Positions 49,033-61,800 of a DNA stretch of 64,000 nucleotides are shown piece after piece. A program made the translations under genes and the position numbers. The stretch comes from Elmis aenea (lineage: Eukaryota; Arthropoda; Insecta; Coleoptera; Elmidae), in assembly GCA_947652605.1 (NCBI GenBank), contig OX393576.1:58442966-58506965 (forward strand), written 5' to 3'. Every line of letters starts with the position of its first letter. The first letter of the stretch is position 1. The notes under the pieces are model-generated. The model ran no database searches and had not been told where the DNA came from. It worked only from the letters and a program-made list of their open reading frames with translations.

Positions 49033-50580
49033 TACAGGGTGGTCCACATAGAAGTAGAAGGGCCACTATTGAGATCTTGTGAACGGTAAGAGCAAGAGCT
49101 ACAAAGAAGTTTAAATTGTTCCATTTTCGAAGACCTATTCAATGATGCTTTAACGTTTTTAAAAATTTCCATGGCACGCTAGATAATCAAAAATCAAAAT
49201 AGACATTTTTTTAAAAATTGTTAATAACTCGGTTATACTTGATGGTACAAAAATATTGTTGGGGAAAAAGTTGTAGATTTTTTTACGCACTATAAAATAA
49301 AAACATTCATTTGTTTCAATATTGTTTAAATTCTTAGATAAATTACAAACTCGCATTTTTTTAGATGGTAACCATAGTTGGCTATGACCTCATAAAAAAG
49401 CATTTTTTTCCTCTTTTCAATGATATAAGGTTTAATATGTTTATTTTTATATTTAAGCTCAAAACAAATAAAATTCATTAAAAAGTCCCTATGAACAACA
49501 AAAACAACATGAAATTTGTACTTCTGAATTAGTGCATCTAATAAAAGTAATTTATAAAAATAAATGAAACAACGATTTAGAACTAAGTGTCATAATCACA
49601 GAATATCGTCAGTATTAGTAAAAATGAACAAATTTTCCTATAACGAGAAGATTGACATGATTTTTATTTATGCTGAGTGCAGGAGAAACTCCATTGAAGC
49701 ATGTAGAAAATATTTTAAACGTTTTCTTGATCGGCAGCAGCCCAACAGAACATATTTTAGTAAGCTAGAAAAAACTTTAAGAGAGTTCTATGCTTTTAAT
49801 AAGCAAGTAAACAAAAAATGCTACGTAAGCAGAGTAAGTACAAATGTAGAAAAGAGTATTGGGATTTTGTTCGTTGAACAAATAGGTAAAGTAAATTGGT
49901 TGTAAAAATAATTCTTTAATACCTAAAAGTCGAGTTTTGCATTGTTTTTATTGTATAAATACATATTTTGATTAAGATAGTCTAGTAAATAAAAAAAGCT
50001 GTTTCATGAGCATTAAACGAAAAGCTGTTTTTTTTTAATTAATAAATTTTGGTTTATTTTTTATATAATGTTTTACTTTTACGTTAGTTAAAATTTGCGT
50101 TAAATGACAAAACTAAATTGTCTTTTGTTTCATGGCCCCCTTTGGCTTCGTAGGGACTTTTTAATGAACTTTATTTGTTTTGAGCTTAAATATAAAAATA
50201 AATATATTAAACCTTATATCATTGAAAAAAGGAAAAAATTACTTTTTTATGAGGTCATAGCCAACTATGGTTACCATTTAAAAAAATGCGAGTTTGTAAT
50301 TTATCTAAGAATTTAAACAATATTGAAACAAATGAATGTTTTTATTTTATAGTGCGCAAAAAAATCTACAACATTTTCCCCAACAATATTTTTGTACCAT
50401 CAAGTAGGTATAACCGAGTTATCAACAATTTTTAAAAAATGCCTATTTTGATTTTTGATTATCTAGCGTTCCATGGAAATTTTTAAAAACATTAAAGTAT
50501 CATTGAATAGGTCTCCGAAAATGGAACAATTTGTCTAATTTAAACTTCTTTCTAGCTCTTACCATTTAAAAGATCCCAAT
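49033..50580. mobile_element. Foldback element carrying a DUF4817-type HTH ORF
   Basis: Left arm 49033-~49490 and right arm ~50140-50580 are inverted repeats (AGTTGGCTATGACC..., GGAACAATTTAAACTT..., TTAAGCTCAAAACAAATAAA on both). The left end TACAGGGTGGTCC follows TA; the right arm lacks the last ~30 bp. The loop contains an ORF (49564-49905; likely true start at the ATG at 49624) reading MNKFSYNEKIDMIFIYAECR and IEACRKYFKRFLDRQQPNRT. This is a helix-turn-helix of the DUF4817 type found at the N-terminus of mariner-like transposases. No catalytic domain is present. Confidence 0.82.
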
Positions 50581-50614
50581 AAATAAAATTGTATGTTTTG
50601 GGTTAAAAGGTATA

Positions 50615-50720
50615 AATAAAATACAAGATTCCTGTTTTGGCTACGTTTCGGTGTAGTTTTTCACCTTTATTAAGCTGTTTTTTTCTATTTACGTCTTATA
50701 AGAAAGAATATCATCAGACA
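50615..50720 (-). repeat. Penelope-type stem/CGAAACGT module
   Basis: The minus strand reads TTAATAAAGGTGAAAAACTA then CACCGAAACGTAGCC: stem GGTG/CACC directly followed by GAAACGT. It is the same design as at 5.4 and 47.8 kb. Only this end piece is seen. Confidence 0.45.
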
Positions 50721-51939
50721 AACAAAACAATACCTCGAAAAAAGAATCCAAGCTCTTAAATATTAAAAAAAAACTGTAGTACTGCTTTAAATAAACATAC
50801 AAAAAGTTCATCACACACTTTTAATTTTGACGAAACAACAATTTTACAACAAGAATATAAAGATAATTTGTGTCAACAAATTTAATTATTATTGTTGCTT
50901 TTATAAAGATAACTGGATTTGTAGTAACGTACGTATTAGAAGCTTTGAAATTCCATGCCCCATGGACCAATGAGTAACGAAAACGAAGATCCATTAAAGA
51001 TTAAAGTTACGTATTTTAAAAGAGTATCATCTTTAAATATTTAGGTCACAAATATAAAATCGTTTTCGATAGAAATATTATTTGTAGATAATAATATTAA
51101 CCTTATATTAACTACAATTGACAAATGTATTCAATTTTTAAAATAGATTATAAGATTTTTTCGCACATGTTTATAGCACACTGGTATTTGTACCAGTAAG
51201 TTGGGTCAACAAAAAGAAGAAAAAAAGCTACTTTTTTCCCAAGACATTGTGTAACAGGGAATCGATTTTAGATAAAAGATGTTAGATCTTAAAATTGTGT
51301 TAAGAAATTTATGTACTTACACTAAAAATTAAACACATTACAATGTTGTAAACTATTTTTTTATTTACAGCGTTTCATACCTGTTGGAATTGCCATTTAA
51401 AAATGTTTTATTCAGATAAAGTTATTTGCGTTCGGACACAATGAAGCATTTCTAATTTTACACATAAATAAGGTTTTTGCAATTAGGTTATATTCGTAGT
51501 TGTTTAAATTGTAGGAGATGATTTTATCTCTTCGATCATTTAACAAAATTAATACATAGCTTACTTAACAAATGGTACAATTATATTTCCTAGTAATATC
51601 TTAAAGAATCAGCATTTAATAACTTTTTCTAACCAATAAAGAAATGAAAACTTGTATATGGGGGAGTAAAAGTATCAAAACAAAACAAAAAACATATAAA
51701 AAATTGCTAGCAACAAAAGACAATGACGGCTTAAATGAATATAAAAAAATAAGTGAGGAAGTAATAATAACCAAAAGTAGAGGGAAAAATAAGATGTGGG
51801 ATATAACCTGCATTGTCCTTTTAATTAAACTCTAGTACTAGTAGGTATTAAAGAATAAGAATATTCCACCATTACAAATGAACGCTGTACGGAATGTGTC
51901 TGAAAACATAACCAGTTCAGTATAAACTGGACAAAAAGT

Positions 51940-52165
51940 ATCCCAGACTACATAAGTCACGATAGGATTAAGGCAAGGCTGATGTATTGCATCTACTTGG
52001 TTAAAACCTAGGTATCGTTTTGACAATCTGGAGAACTTGCAGAAAAACGTAACGCGCGTTCTGAACAGCATTCCAGTTGAAGACTTCCAGGCGGGCATCA
52101 ATGGTTGGCAGAGTCGTGTGCAACGGTGTATTAATGCAGGGGGAGCCTATTTTGAAGAATATTAA
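51940..52165 (+). pseudogene. Mariner-like transposase C-terminal remnant
   Basis: Translating across shifts gives DNLENLQKNVTRVLNSIPVE and FQAGINGWQSRVQRCINAGG, then AYFEEY and a stop at ~52163. This is the usual C-terminus of DUF4817-type mariner-like transposases. The N-terminal and catalytic parts are missing or unrecognisable (DYISHDRIKARL at ~51950 may be part). Confidence 0.7.
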
Positions 52166-52189
52166 GTGTCTGTAAAATTATCTTCAGTT

Positions 52190-52660
52190 AAACGAATTTT
52201 ATGGAATCAATTTCATTACTTTCTGGACAGACCCTGTATTTATGGATCCGAGGAATCAGAGCTATGGATAATGAATAAAAAAGACGCTTTTAAGATACAG
52301 GCGATGGAAATGAACTATTGGAGAAGACGTTGTCGATTCATTAGGAATGATAGGGTAAAATATACTGTAATTAGAAAAGAAAAATGGGAATTAATATTGA
52401 TATAATAGAAACCATTGAAGCGAAAAAATTAAAATGGTACGGAAATGTCCAGAGGATGGATAAATCACGATGGCCAAGTAAAATATTAAAGTGACATCCA
52501 TCAAATCGCAGATCGAAAGGAAGACCAAGAAGACCATGAAAAAACGGGTTGGAAGAAGCAATGAAGAGTAAAGGCCTTACAACAAATGACTAAATGGACC
52601 GCAAGAAATGGAAACTGAGCTACCAAAAACGGCAATTGCTATAAGAGATTCGCATCTGTA
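52190..52660 (+). mobile_element. Non-LTR retrotransposon RT tail, degenerate
   Basis: It reads LYGSEESELWIMNKKDAFKI, QAMEMNYWRRRCRFIRNDRV, then after a shift KLKWYGNVQRMDKSRWPSKI and RRSKGRPRRP. This is the standard C-terminal tail of RTE/CR1-type RTs (ETW / MxYLRR / WxGHVxRM / GRPxxxW). Stops and shifts make it dead. It ends ~200 bp upstream of the 52854 gene. Confidence 0.78.
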
Positions 52661-52853
52661 TAATATGCAATTGTAACTTGCGTTTTTCCTAACACTGAGT
52701 TGAACGTCCAGCTTACCAAAATAATTATCAAGTAATGTTCACATTATTTACTATTCATTTGACAACAACATGTTAATTTTACAACGATGCAGCTCCTAAC
52801 AGTATGTGCTCTACTTTCTGAAACCCTAGAATCTTTAACTAAACGACTTGGAC

Positions 52854-55800
52854 ATGAAGTCTGTTTTTGTTTCTGTTTTATTGCTCGGTTTATTTACGAC
52901 AGAAATAAATTCGGTAAGCTCCAAAAATGAAAATTCCGTGCTGTCTCGTCGTAAAAGATATCTCGTCTTTCCGGAAGGGGCCAGTTTATCTGTAAGTTGT
53001 AAAATTTATATTTGTCGTAATGCATAAATACGCAGCAAATTAGTAAACAATGAAATACATACACTAAAATTAATGTTGTCTTTTTAACCTTTAATACCCA
53101 TTAGCAATGTTTTATAAATTTTTATGGTTGTGGCTATTTGCACCTACAGTAGGTACGAATAATTGGCTATTTGCACCTACTGTAGGTAGATACGAATAAT
53201 TGGCTATTTGCACCTAATGTATAGATATATACCGCTTGTAACTGAGTTCTGGTACAACCCCGTTTTTACTTTAGTTTTAATTTTTCATAAATAAACTTTT
53301 ATACAGATGATATGTGTAAATACTGGGTTATATGAATACATGTACACTATTATTTCAATTCCGGTTTCGTCGGAAATTACCCTAACTTTGTTATTTCAAA
53401 TGGAACAACCTGTATATTTTATATTTTTGGAATACAACTGCATCATTTTGATTAATTTTAATAGCCTCAAATAATTTTTGGCCAAATATTTATTTGCCGT
53501 TACCTGCATAAATTGAATATTATTATGACTTATGACAAGTGTCCGAAAAAGGTTTTTCGTACATTTTAATTAACAGTTAAGTTACTTTAATCGGTTTTGA
53601 AGGTTGCAGACTATTTTTTGACCAATAACATATATTTGTGTTGAAAGGCTGCCTCTGCCTCAAAGACTTAAAATATTATAAAAACTTATTTAGATATTCT
53701 AATAATCGTAGTATACTGTGCATAATTGCAACAAATTATCACTAACTTTTTTTATTAAATAACTATAATAAGTTACAACTATAAAGGTCCACACACACCG
53801 GCGCGATCTCGAAGCGGGCGCGGGCGCGGTCGCGGTCACGATAATTGGTAAAATGTTTACTTACTTACGTTACCAGGTTACTAATAATCGTGTCCGCGCC
53901 CGCGCCCGCGTCGAGATCGCGCCGGTGTGAGTTGACCTTAATTTGTTTTTTTGCACTTAGGCACAGTGCGCTGCGATTAATACTAATAGGATATCTTAAC
54001 AAGTTTTTATAATATTTTAAGTCTGTGAAGCAGCAATCCAACACAAATATAAGTTATTCGTAGGTATTGTTAAATTCGTCAGGAAATACTCTATAAGTGC
54101 ATGTACTACTGCATTTGCATTTGTCAAAAAAACGATTTGCAATCTTCAAAGCCGATTAAAGTAACCTAAATGGCAACTAAAATTTACAAAAACATTTGTC
54201 GGACACTTGTTGGCAAAATAAAATTCGATGTATGCAGGCCACGGTTCACTTATTAAAAAAATAAATTATTGTTCAAAAATTATTTAAGGTTATTTAAATT
54301 AACCAAAGTCCTACACTGTAGAGGGACTTCTGACTAAATAAAAATAAAAAAGTAACCAAACCAGTGCAGTTGAATTCATAAGTGCATCCTCTTTCTAAAA
54401 ATGTAAATATATATAGGGTGTTCCATTTGAAATAACAAAGTTAGGGCAATTTCCGGCGAAATCGAAAGTGAGATAATAATGTAAATATGTTCAAATATTC
54501 CGGTTATTTACACATATCATATGTCTAAAAGTTTATTTATGTACAATTAAAACTAAATAAAAAAAGGAGGTGTACCAGGCCTTAGTTACATCTGGTATAT
54601 ACCTATACAGTAGGTACAAATAGCCAATTATTCGTACCTACTGTAGGTGCAAATAGCCAATTATTCGTACCTACTGTAGGTGCAAATAGCCACAACCAAT
54701 TTTTATTGCCTTATTTCTAGATTGCTATATGTATGACGGCACAAACAACATTACCTGAACAGCTTTTTACTGAAGCGATAAATTGGGGTATATCGTATAA
54801 CCTACCAAATGAGTCCTCCCAAATTAAACAATTAGTTTTTCCCCAGCATATTGAAAAAAGAAGAAACAGGCGAGATGTATATAATAAAATCGAAGTTATC
54901 ATGCAATCGTAAGTACAAATCTTCAATGATTAAAAATGTTAAGTACATCAACTTCTGGTGCAATTTTGTTAAATTCTACAATAAACAGTGTCGTAGAGAG
55001 CCCTCAGGCAACAACTGCATATCGCTTCTCAGTGGCGTAGGCAGGGGACGATTGAGGGGGTCTGAACCCTCTCCATAGGGTCGATATACTTTGATAAAGG
55101 GACGGAGAGCTGTAAATTTTGTGCTAAAAAACTAAAAAAAGAGACTTGGCACTTTTTACGTTTATTAACCCCCCCTCCTCCCCATGAAAGAATCCTGCTG
55201 CTAAATAAATAACTAAAAAGGCCCTCAGCTCTTTTTGCGTTTATTAACCTCTCCCCATAAAGGCATACTGCCTTTGCCACAGTCGCCCCTGATGTAATAA
55301 TACATTAGAAGACAAAAATATTATTAATATTAATATTTCTTAAAACTATTTGGCTTTTATTGCAAGAGAAATACTATCATAAAGGCTTTAAGCCCTAAAC
55401 CTTAAAGAGAATGTGCGCTTGGGAGGTAGCTCAGAATTCATAATGAAGCTAATTGATAACTATGAAATTGAGCAGATTTATTATAAGAACCAGATGAACA
55501 CATTGACAAACAGAAACCTTACAGATCGGACCCAGAGTAATAACGACCATCTCGGCCGGTTGCTCTACTACCGACTCTACTGTTGACAGTTGACTCTGGA
55601 CTGTCTACTCTCTACTCTCTACTGTCTTTCTATAATTTGGGAAAACTATTTCTACCAATATTTACCCTGAGTCAGCTACAAGACTATGACGTATAACAAG
55701 GAAACATAAGGCCGTACTTGATGACTTCAGCTCTATTTGCTTGCTGTGACACAGTAATAGCATATGATTGCAAATAGAGCTGACTCTGCATGGTGTAACA

Positions 55801-58800
55801 CGTAACCTAATAAATGGAGTTTACGAAATTGGATTATAACAACAAATTTAAATTATTAAATTTGTATAAGTCATTAGTGTGACAATACTAAAACTTTTTT
55901 TGTACAAATTATTATATTACTATTAAATACAACTATAAATGATTAACTGACAGTATTTTAAAATTATTTATTTGGTAAGAGTCGTTTAACAAACATTGAA
56001 ATGAATCTTATTATTTTATATTCACTATTCACACCAAACGTTTAAGACAAGCAGCGCGTTTGCGCGTTGATACATAAAATTAGCCATATTCTATCATTTC
56101 CCGCTTTTGAGTTATTGGGAAAAAACTTGTTTTGAAAACGGTTCTGAGTTTGTCTCAAAAAACTGCACATTTTTGGTATGTTAATAGTTTCTCTATCTTG
56201 AATATTAAGCGAGATAACCCTGCTAGACATGTAAAAATCTAATAGGGATCCGTATTGTTAAAAAAAACATTTAAGAGTTCCATAGTTAAAATAAATTGAA
56301 AAACACTGGTTTTAGGCAAAAAACATTGTTTTTTCTTTCAGTAATAAGTTATAAGCAAACTGTGTGAGCCACTTAATTGACGTTTTATGTTATAGCTCTA
56401 TTACTAAATTAACTTTTCACTACAAGAATCTGGACGTGTTGCAATTTGGAGCAATTAAGTTCTATTGATAAACACGTCTTATAATTTTATTCCAGGTGAT
56501 TATTTTTAATGTTTTTTGTGTGTTAGTTTTTTTTTTTAAACGAAATTCGTGTGTTTAACTAAAAATTAAGAGAATTTTAGGGCACATTTAATATCGGTTA
56601 CCCAGAAAACCTACATTTCTACAGTAAATTTTGTTGTTGTAAGCGTTAATCTAAGATTTAAACAAATACCCAATAAAGTTTATCTTTATGTATAAAACGT
56701 TACTATATTTGATCGTTCATTAATTTCATAATAATTTTTATTTCTGGAGTAATTTATCACCTACATGTAACCATTAATGACAACTTGGAGAAGCATTTAT
56801 ACTTATTTGCGTACAAACATTGTAAAACCCCACTGAAGCAAGATTTATCTAGTACGCTTGTTGTGTAAACACGTTTTAAAATAATAGTCATTAGTCAGTT
56901 CACGTTGCTTGTTGTAACACATACAGAAAGGTAAGATATATTATATCTTAACAAAAATTGCTAATATTACCTTTTAAAAAATTAAATTATACTTTGTTTC
57001 ATAAATATGGAAAAAAATTAAATTTGAAAAAGTATTCAAAAAACTTTATTAAAACCCGTTAAGTACCTACCAGCCTTCTATTTATAGGACAGCATGGAAA
57101 ACTTTTTTTTTTTCAACTATTAAAATATCTCAGAATGAGTTATAACTTGGAGAGTATCATCTTTAACCATCAACAATGTACAAAATATTTTTTCAGCACA
57201 TTTTTAGAATAAATGTCATATAAATAGTAGCATTAGAGTAGTTCAGACTTGCAAATAACAATAATGCTAAAGACTGATTTACCTCACAAAAAAAGTCGAT
57301 TCGGTCCAACAAGCGCCGTAAAAATATATATAATGTACGGATATATTTAATTTTAAAACCAATGAGATAATAATATTTTTGAATTGATACCCAATAGTAA
57401 TTTCACTTTATTGTGGAACATTTTGAAAAAGTCAAAGGGTTTAAAAGTCAGTGGGTTTTGTTTCAACCTTGACTTACACACTGGTATGACAATTGGTCAG
57501 AATGATCAGCAGGATTTAACATTAGGTTCAAGAGTAACTAGTACCTACTAGACATGTTACAGCGTGTTTCTGAGATAAAAAAAGACACGCTGCCAAGGCA
57601 ATAATTGCAACTCGTAACCACTTAAGTACTGTGTAAAATGTTGTGTTACTGTTTCGTACAATACCATGAAAAATAAATACCGTATTTTTCGGACGATAAG
57701 ACGCACCGGACCATAAGACGCACCATTTTAAGTAGATAAGTCAGTCGACTTTAAATTCTTGTTTGTTTAATTGTCTAAAAGGTGAATAATATATGTATTG
57801 TCTCATAAATTTAAGGGGCGTCTTAGTCCGATGAGTCTTATCACTTCAAAAATACGGTATATCCGATTTCTGTTCATTTAAAATTCACTTTCAACAACAA
57901 CATACAGTAGGCTTTTTACCATTGTTTTTTAAAACCTTCTTGATTGAAGCAATCCTTGTTTAGTATTGTATGTACAATTTGACACCTTTAGATGCCAACG
58001 TCCTATGTATAGGACACATCATATCTCATAAATTTGAATATCAAACTTTTTTTTTTTATTTTTTTTTAATGACAGTCTTAAACCAATATTTTAAAAAATA
58101 TATTAAAATATTCAAATAAATAATTTGGTACATAATTAATGGGTTGGCATTCTTAAAATTTAGGATTAATTTTGTTTATAATGATATGTTCAACTCAGGG
58201 CTGTGGAGTCGGAGTCAGAGTCGGAGTCGAAATTTAGAATGAATTTCTGGTCAGTGGAGTCGGAGTCGGATTCGGCAAAAATGTACCGACTCCGACTCCG
58301 ACTCATATAGTACAACAAAAAAATGCGAGATGGTCCTTTGCCGCAAAATTTAAACTCAAATTTTAAGAAATTTCTTTATATTTATTTTTCTTCTTTATAT
58401 TACACACACCATAAAATGTCTTAATATTTAATTTTGTCGGAGTCGTAGTCGGAATCTGAGTCGAACTACTAAAATTATCAGGAGTCGTAGTCGGAGTCGA
58501 CTTTTTTTTGCCGACTCCGCAGCTCTGGTTCGACTGCATTCAAATATAGTTAAATGTAGTTTAATGAAAATCATGGCCTTTCATATTACAAAAATCATCA
58601 AATTTTGGATCAATATTTTAAACTAAAAATCGGACGTTTAGTTTTAACGCTAGTACCATTAAATGCGCAATAATGTTATCTTTTTATTGGTACCATTACA
58701 TTATACCTAAGTTAGGAATCCACGAAAACGTTTAAAACGATGTTAAATTCCTATGTTCGAGCTGACAAGTGGACACCCCGTATATCCTTGAATTTTTTTA

Positions 58801-61800
58801 TTGATTCAATTATTACTGCATCTATTAATTTAAAATCACTCATCTTTTTCTTTAATGATCGCTAGAGAGCAGTTGCAATGTTCTCGTATCTTTATCAAAT
58901 ATGACAAATTTTGCTGAAAATTATTCTTCAAAATATTTTTATTAAAATTATGTCAATTAAATACATAGGTATATGTAGGTTTATTAAACATCATTATCGT
59001 TTTTATGAAAAAAAGTCCTTTTTCATAAAACCAATAAGTGCTTATGTAATTATCTTATTTATATTTGTATTTAAAATGGATCTCTTTAATAATTTAACAC
59101 TTACTTTCTACTTATTTTGCATTTTAAACAACACCGACTCTATCTACAAAAACAGACTGAGGTATAATGAAAAGTCAAGTAATTGCACAAAATAGCTAAA
59201 AATAACGAAACTGCGTACAACTTATTTGCATTAATAATATAAAGAAATTACAACATTTATCACAAAATTCTAACGTCACAGCTGTCCTACATTTTAAACC
59301 GCTTTGAGCCGTAATAAATAAAATGAATGCAATTGCACATCTAGCAAAACCTGTTTTGATAAACGCAATTTACGTTTCTCAACAGACTCCTAAACTCAAA
59401 CAACTTCATTCAAACCTAGCTTGAAATTTACATCTGCAAACGTTTTATTACGCTTTTAGAAATGAATTCTTTTTTTTTCCGACAAAAAAATCTTATTACC
59501 AGCATTCCTCACTTTGTATAAAACAATTTCTTAAGCAAAGAACGCTCGGTTTCGTTTCGAGTAAAAAATGAAAACCTTCAACTGATAGCGATACTTGCAA
59601 CAAGTCCTGAAATTGGATATTGGCTGAAAAAAGAATATATCCAAAGCGTAAATAATTAATACTTCAATTTTAACCTCGCTCTCAGAGGGAAATTCTAATA
59701 ATTCTACCTTCTAGGATTGTTAGAATCTCCAGCAGGTTTTGGTGAATTTTAAAGGCAATTAACCAAATTGTTCACTGTTAATTTAAACGTCATCATGCTT
59801 TAATGAGGCGTTATTGATTCGGTTTACCGTTTTCGGAATTTAAAAATTAATGTACCATGCTGGAGTTATAATGTTAAAGGACATTGCTTGCTTTTTTCTT
59901 TTTCTTAGTTCCCCGTTCATCCCAGCAATATCTTTATTGATAGCCAAAGTTTCATTTATCCTAATACAAGGATGTATTCAATTAATTTATCAGAGTTGTT
60001 TGGTTACATTTACGTTATACAATACAATTAAATGGAAAAAATAAAAAATAAATAAAAAGGCAATCGCATAATTGCAGGCCGGTTTTACCATTAGGCGAGT
60101 CTAGGAAATTGCCTAGGGACGCCAGGTTATGGGGCGCCAGATATCCTTATAAAAAAGGGTAAAATTCATATGATATACATACGTAAAGGTATACAAATGC
60201 ATTGACGTTATTTAACTTAAAAAGATGTTTATGGGAGCTTATTCCTATCAATATTAAGGTCTTTTTGTTTTAATGTTTTCCGAAAACGTCTTCTTTCGGA
60301 GTTACACGCACTAAAGGTAACGGTAAAAGTATTTTTTCATTTTAATTCTTAAATTTGGATAAATGTAGGAGAATGACATTTTGTAATGGTTTTTACCACC
60401 AAATAAACACGAAAACACCTCATGCTTACTTTTACTCAATACACCATGGTAACCACCAAAATAAATTATTTTGTTTTAGAATATGTGATGGTTTATGTAC
60501 ACTTATTTTCTTTTTTACTCAAAAACTGTAGGTTTTGCAGGAAAAATTCAAGAATTAAGAAGTTCTATATAAAAGAAGCTTTAAAAAAAATAATTGCAAA
60601 ATATCTACCCTCCAGAGAGTTCAGATAAAAAAACCAACAGGGGTCGCACTTTTCAGCCCCTTGTCGAAAACATTTTATAAGAGAAAAACATCTACCAAAA
60701 GTTATTTTTCTACATTTCTCCAAATTTGAGAAATAAAATGAAAACTTACTTTCACCGTTCCCCTTTATGGTGGTGTAACTCCGAAAGAAGACGTTTTAAG
60801 AAAAAAAATGTATGAATTTGATAATTATTTATATAGACACATACGCACATTTTGGGGTCTACAGACCTACCAATTTGTCGGGACAACCGGCCAACCATTC
60901 CGATAAATTGTTTAATGTGTAGTGTTTCACCCGACCAACACGACAGTTGGAACGGTCGGCTGAGCAGTCTATCCAACAAGCTAATCGCCCCACCACATTC
61001 CTTTAGATAAGGACTATTAAACCGAAAATTTAACATCAAAATGAATAAAAAGCTATGACATTTAGCTGTGTTGGTTGGACTGATCGGTAGGTGTGTAGAC
61101 AACACCCAACTCGGAGTTCCCGACTGTCGGCCCCGACAAATTGCCTAATGTGTAGAGGCTTTTTAGACAATATATAGAGGCGCCCTAATTTTCTTTGCCT
61201 AGGGGCAATTGTGATAAATCTTACAATTGAGCGAATTGCATGAAATAGCACTTGCCTACAAAAGATAAACTATGATTATAGTTATGTGATCATAGTTTAT
61301 CTTGCTTTGTAGTTACATGGAAAAAACTTCAAACTAAATAATAATAGAACATATAAGCAGCAATAAGCTGATTTTATAAAAATTTAAGGTATGATCCACC
61401 CCGAAAATTTTCTAGCTTTAAGTAGTTATTTAGGAGCCCAAAAAAATATAATTAATTTAACTCTCGCTTATACAACTTGCGTGACTGGAAGGGACTGCGG
61501 TGTTTCGCTTTTTTTGTTTTTAAATATGTCGTGTTAACTAAAATTGGTAAAAAAGATATATCTGCAAAATCACTGACATCGCTGTAGCTAGTTATGCAAG
61601 TATTTTAAAAAACTTAATAAGTGTTACAGGATATCATGTCATTCGGATTTTAAGATTGTCTTAGCATGTTCTTAAAATTGGAAAAGTACTAGCTCATCTT
61701 AAAATATAAAAAAGTAATAGACTGTACATAAAAGTCTTTCTGAGAAACTGAAGTTTCCAATTACATCAAAAATTTATTGAGGTGTTGTTTTTTTTAAAGA

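Noticed and set aside
51121..51170. CIQFLK followed by a stop as the missing receptor C-terminus
   Set aside because: The only nearby acceptor puts it out of phase with the 48639 donor, and TY is not present at the right distance.
58911..59195. 94-codon plus-strand ORF
   Set aside because: Composition is just AT-rich (Ile, Phe, Lys, Asn); no motif and no splice context.
59850..60044. Hydrophobic 64-codon ORF as a small membrane protein
   Set aside because: No splice sites, no homology recognised, and the hydrophobicity follows from T-rich sequence.
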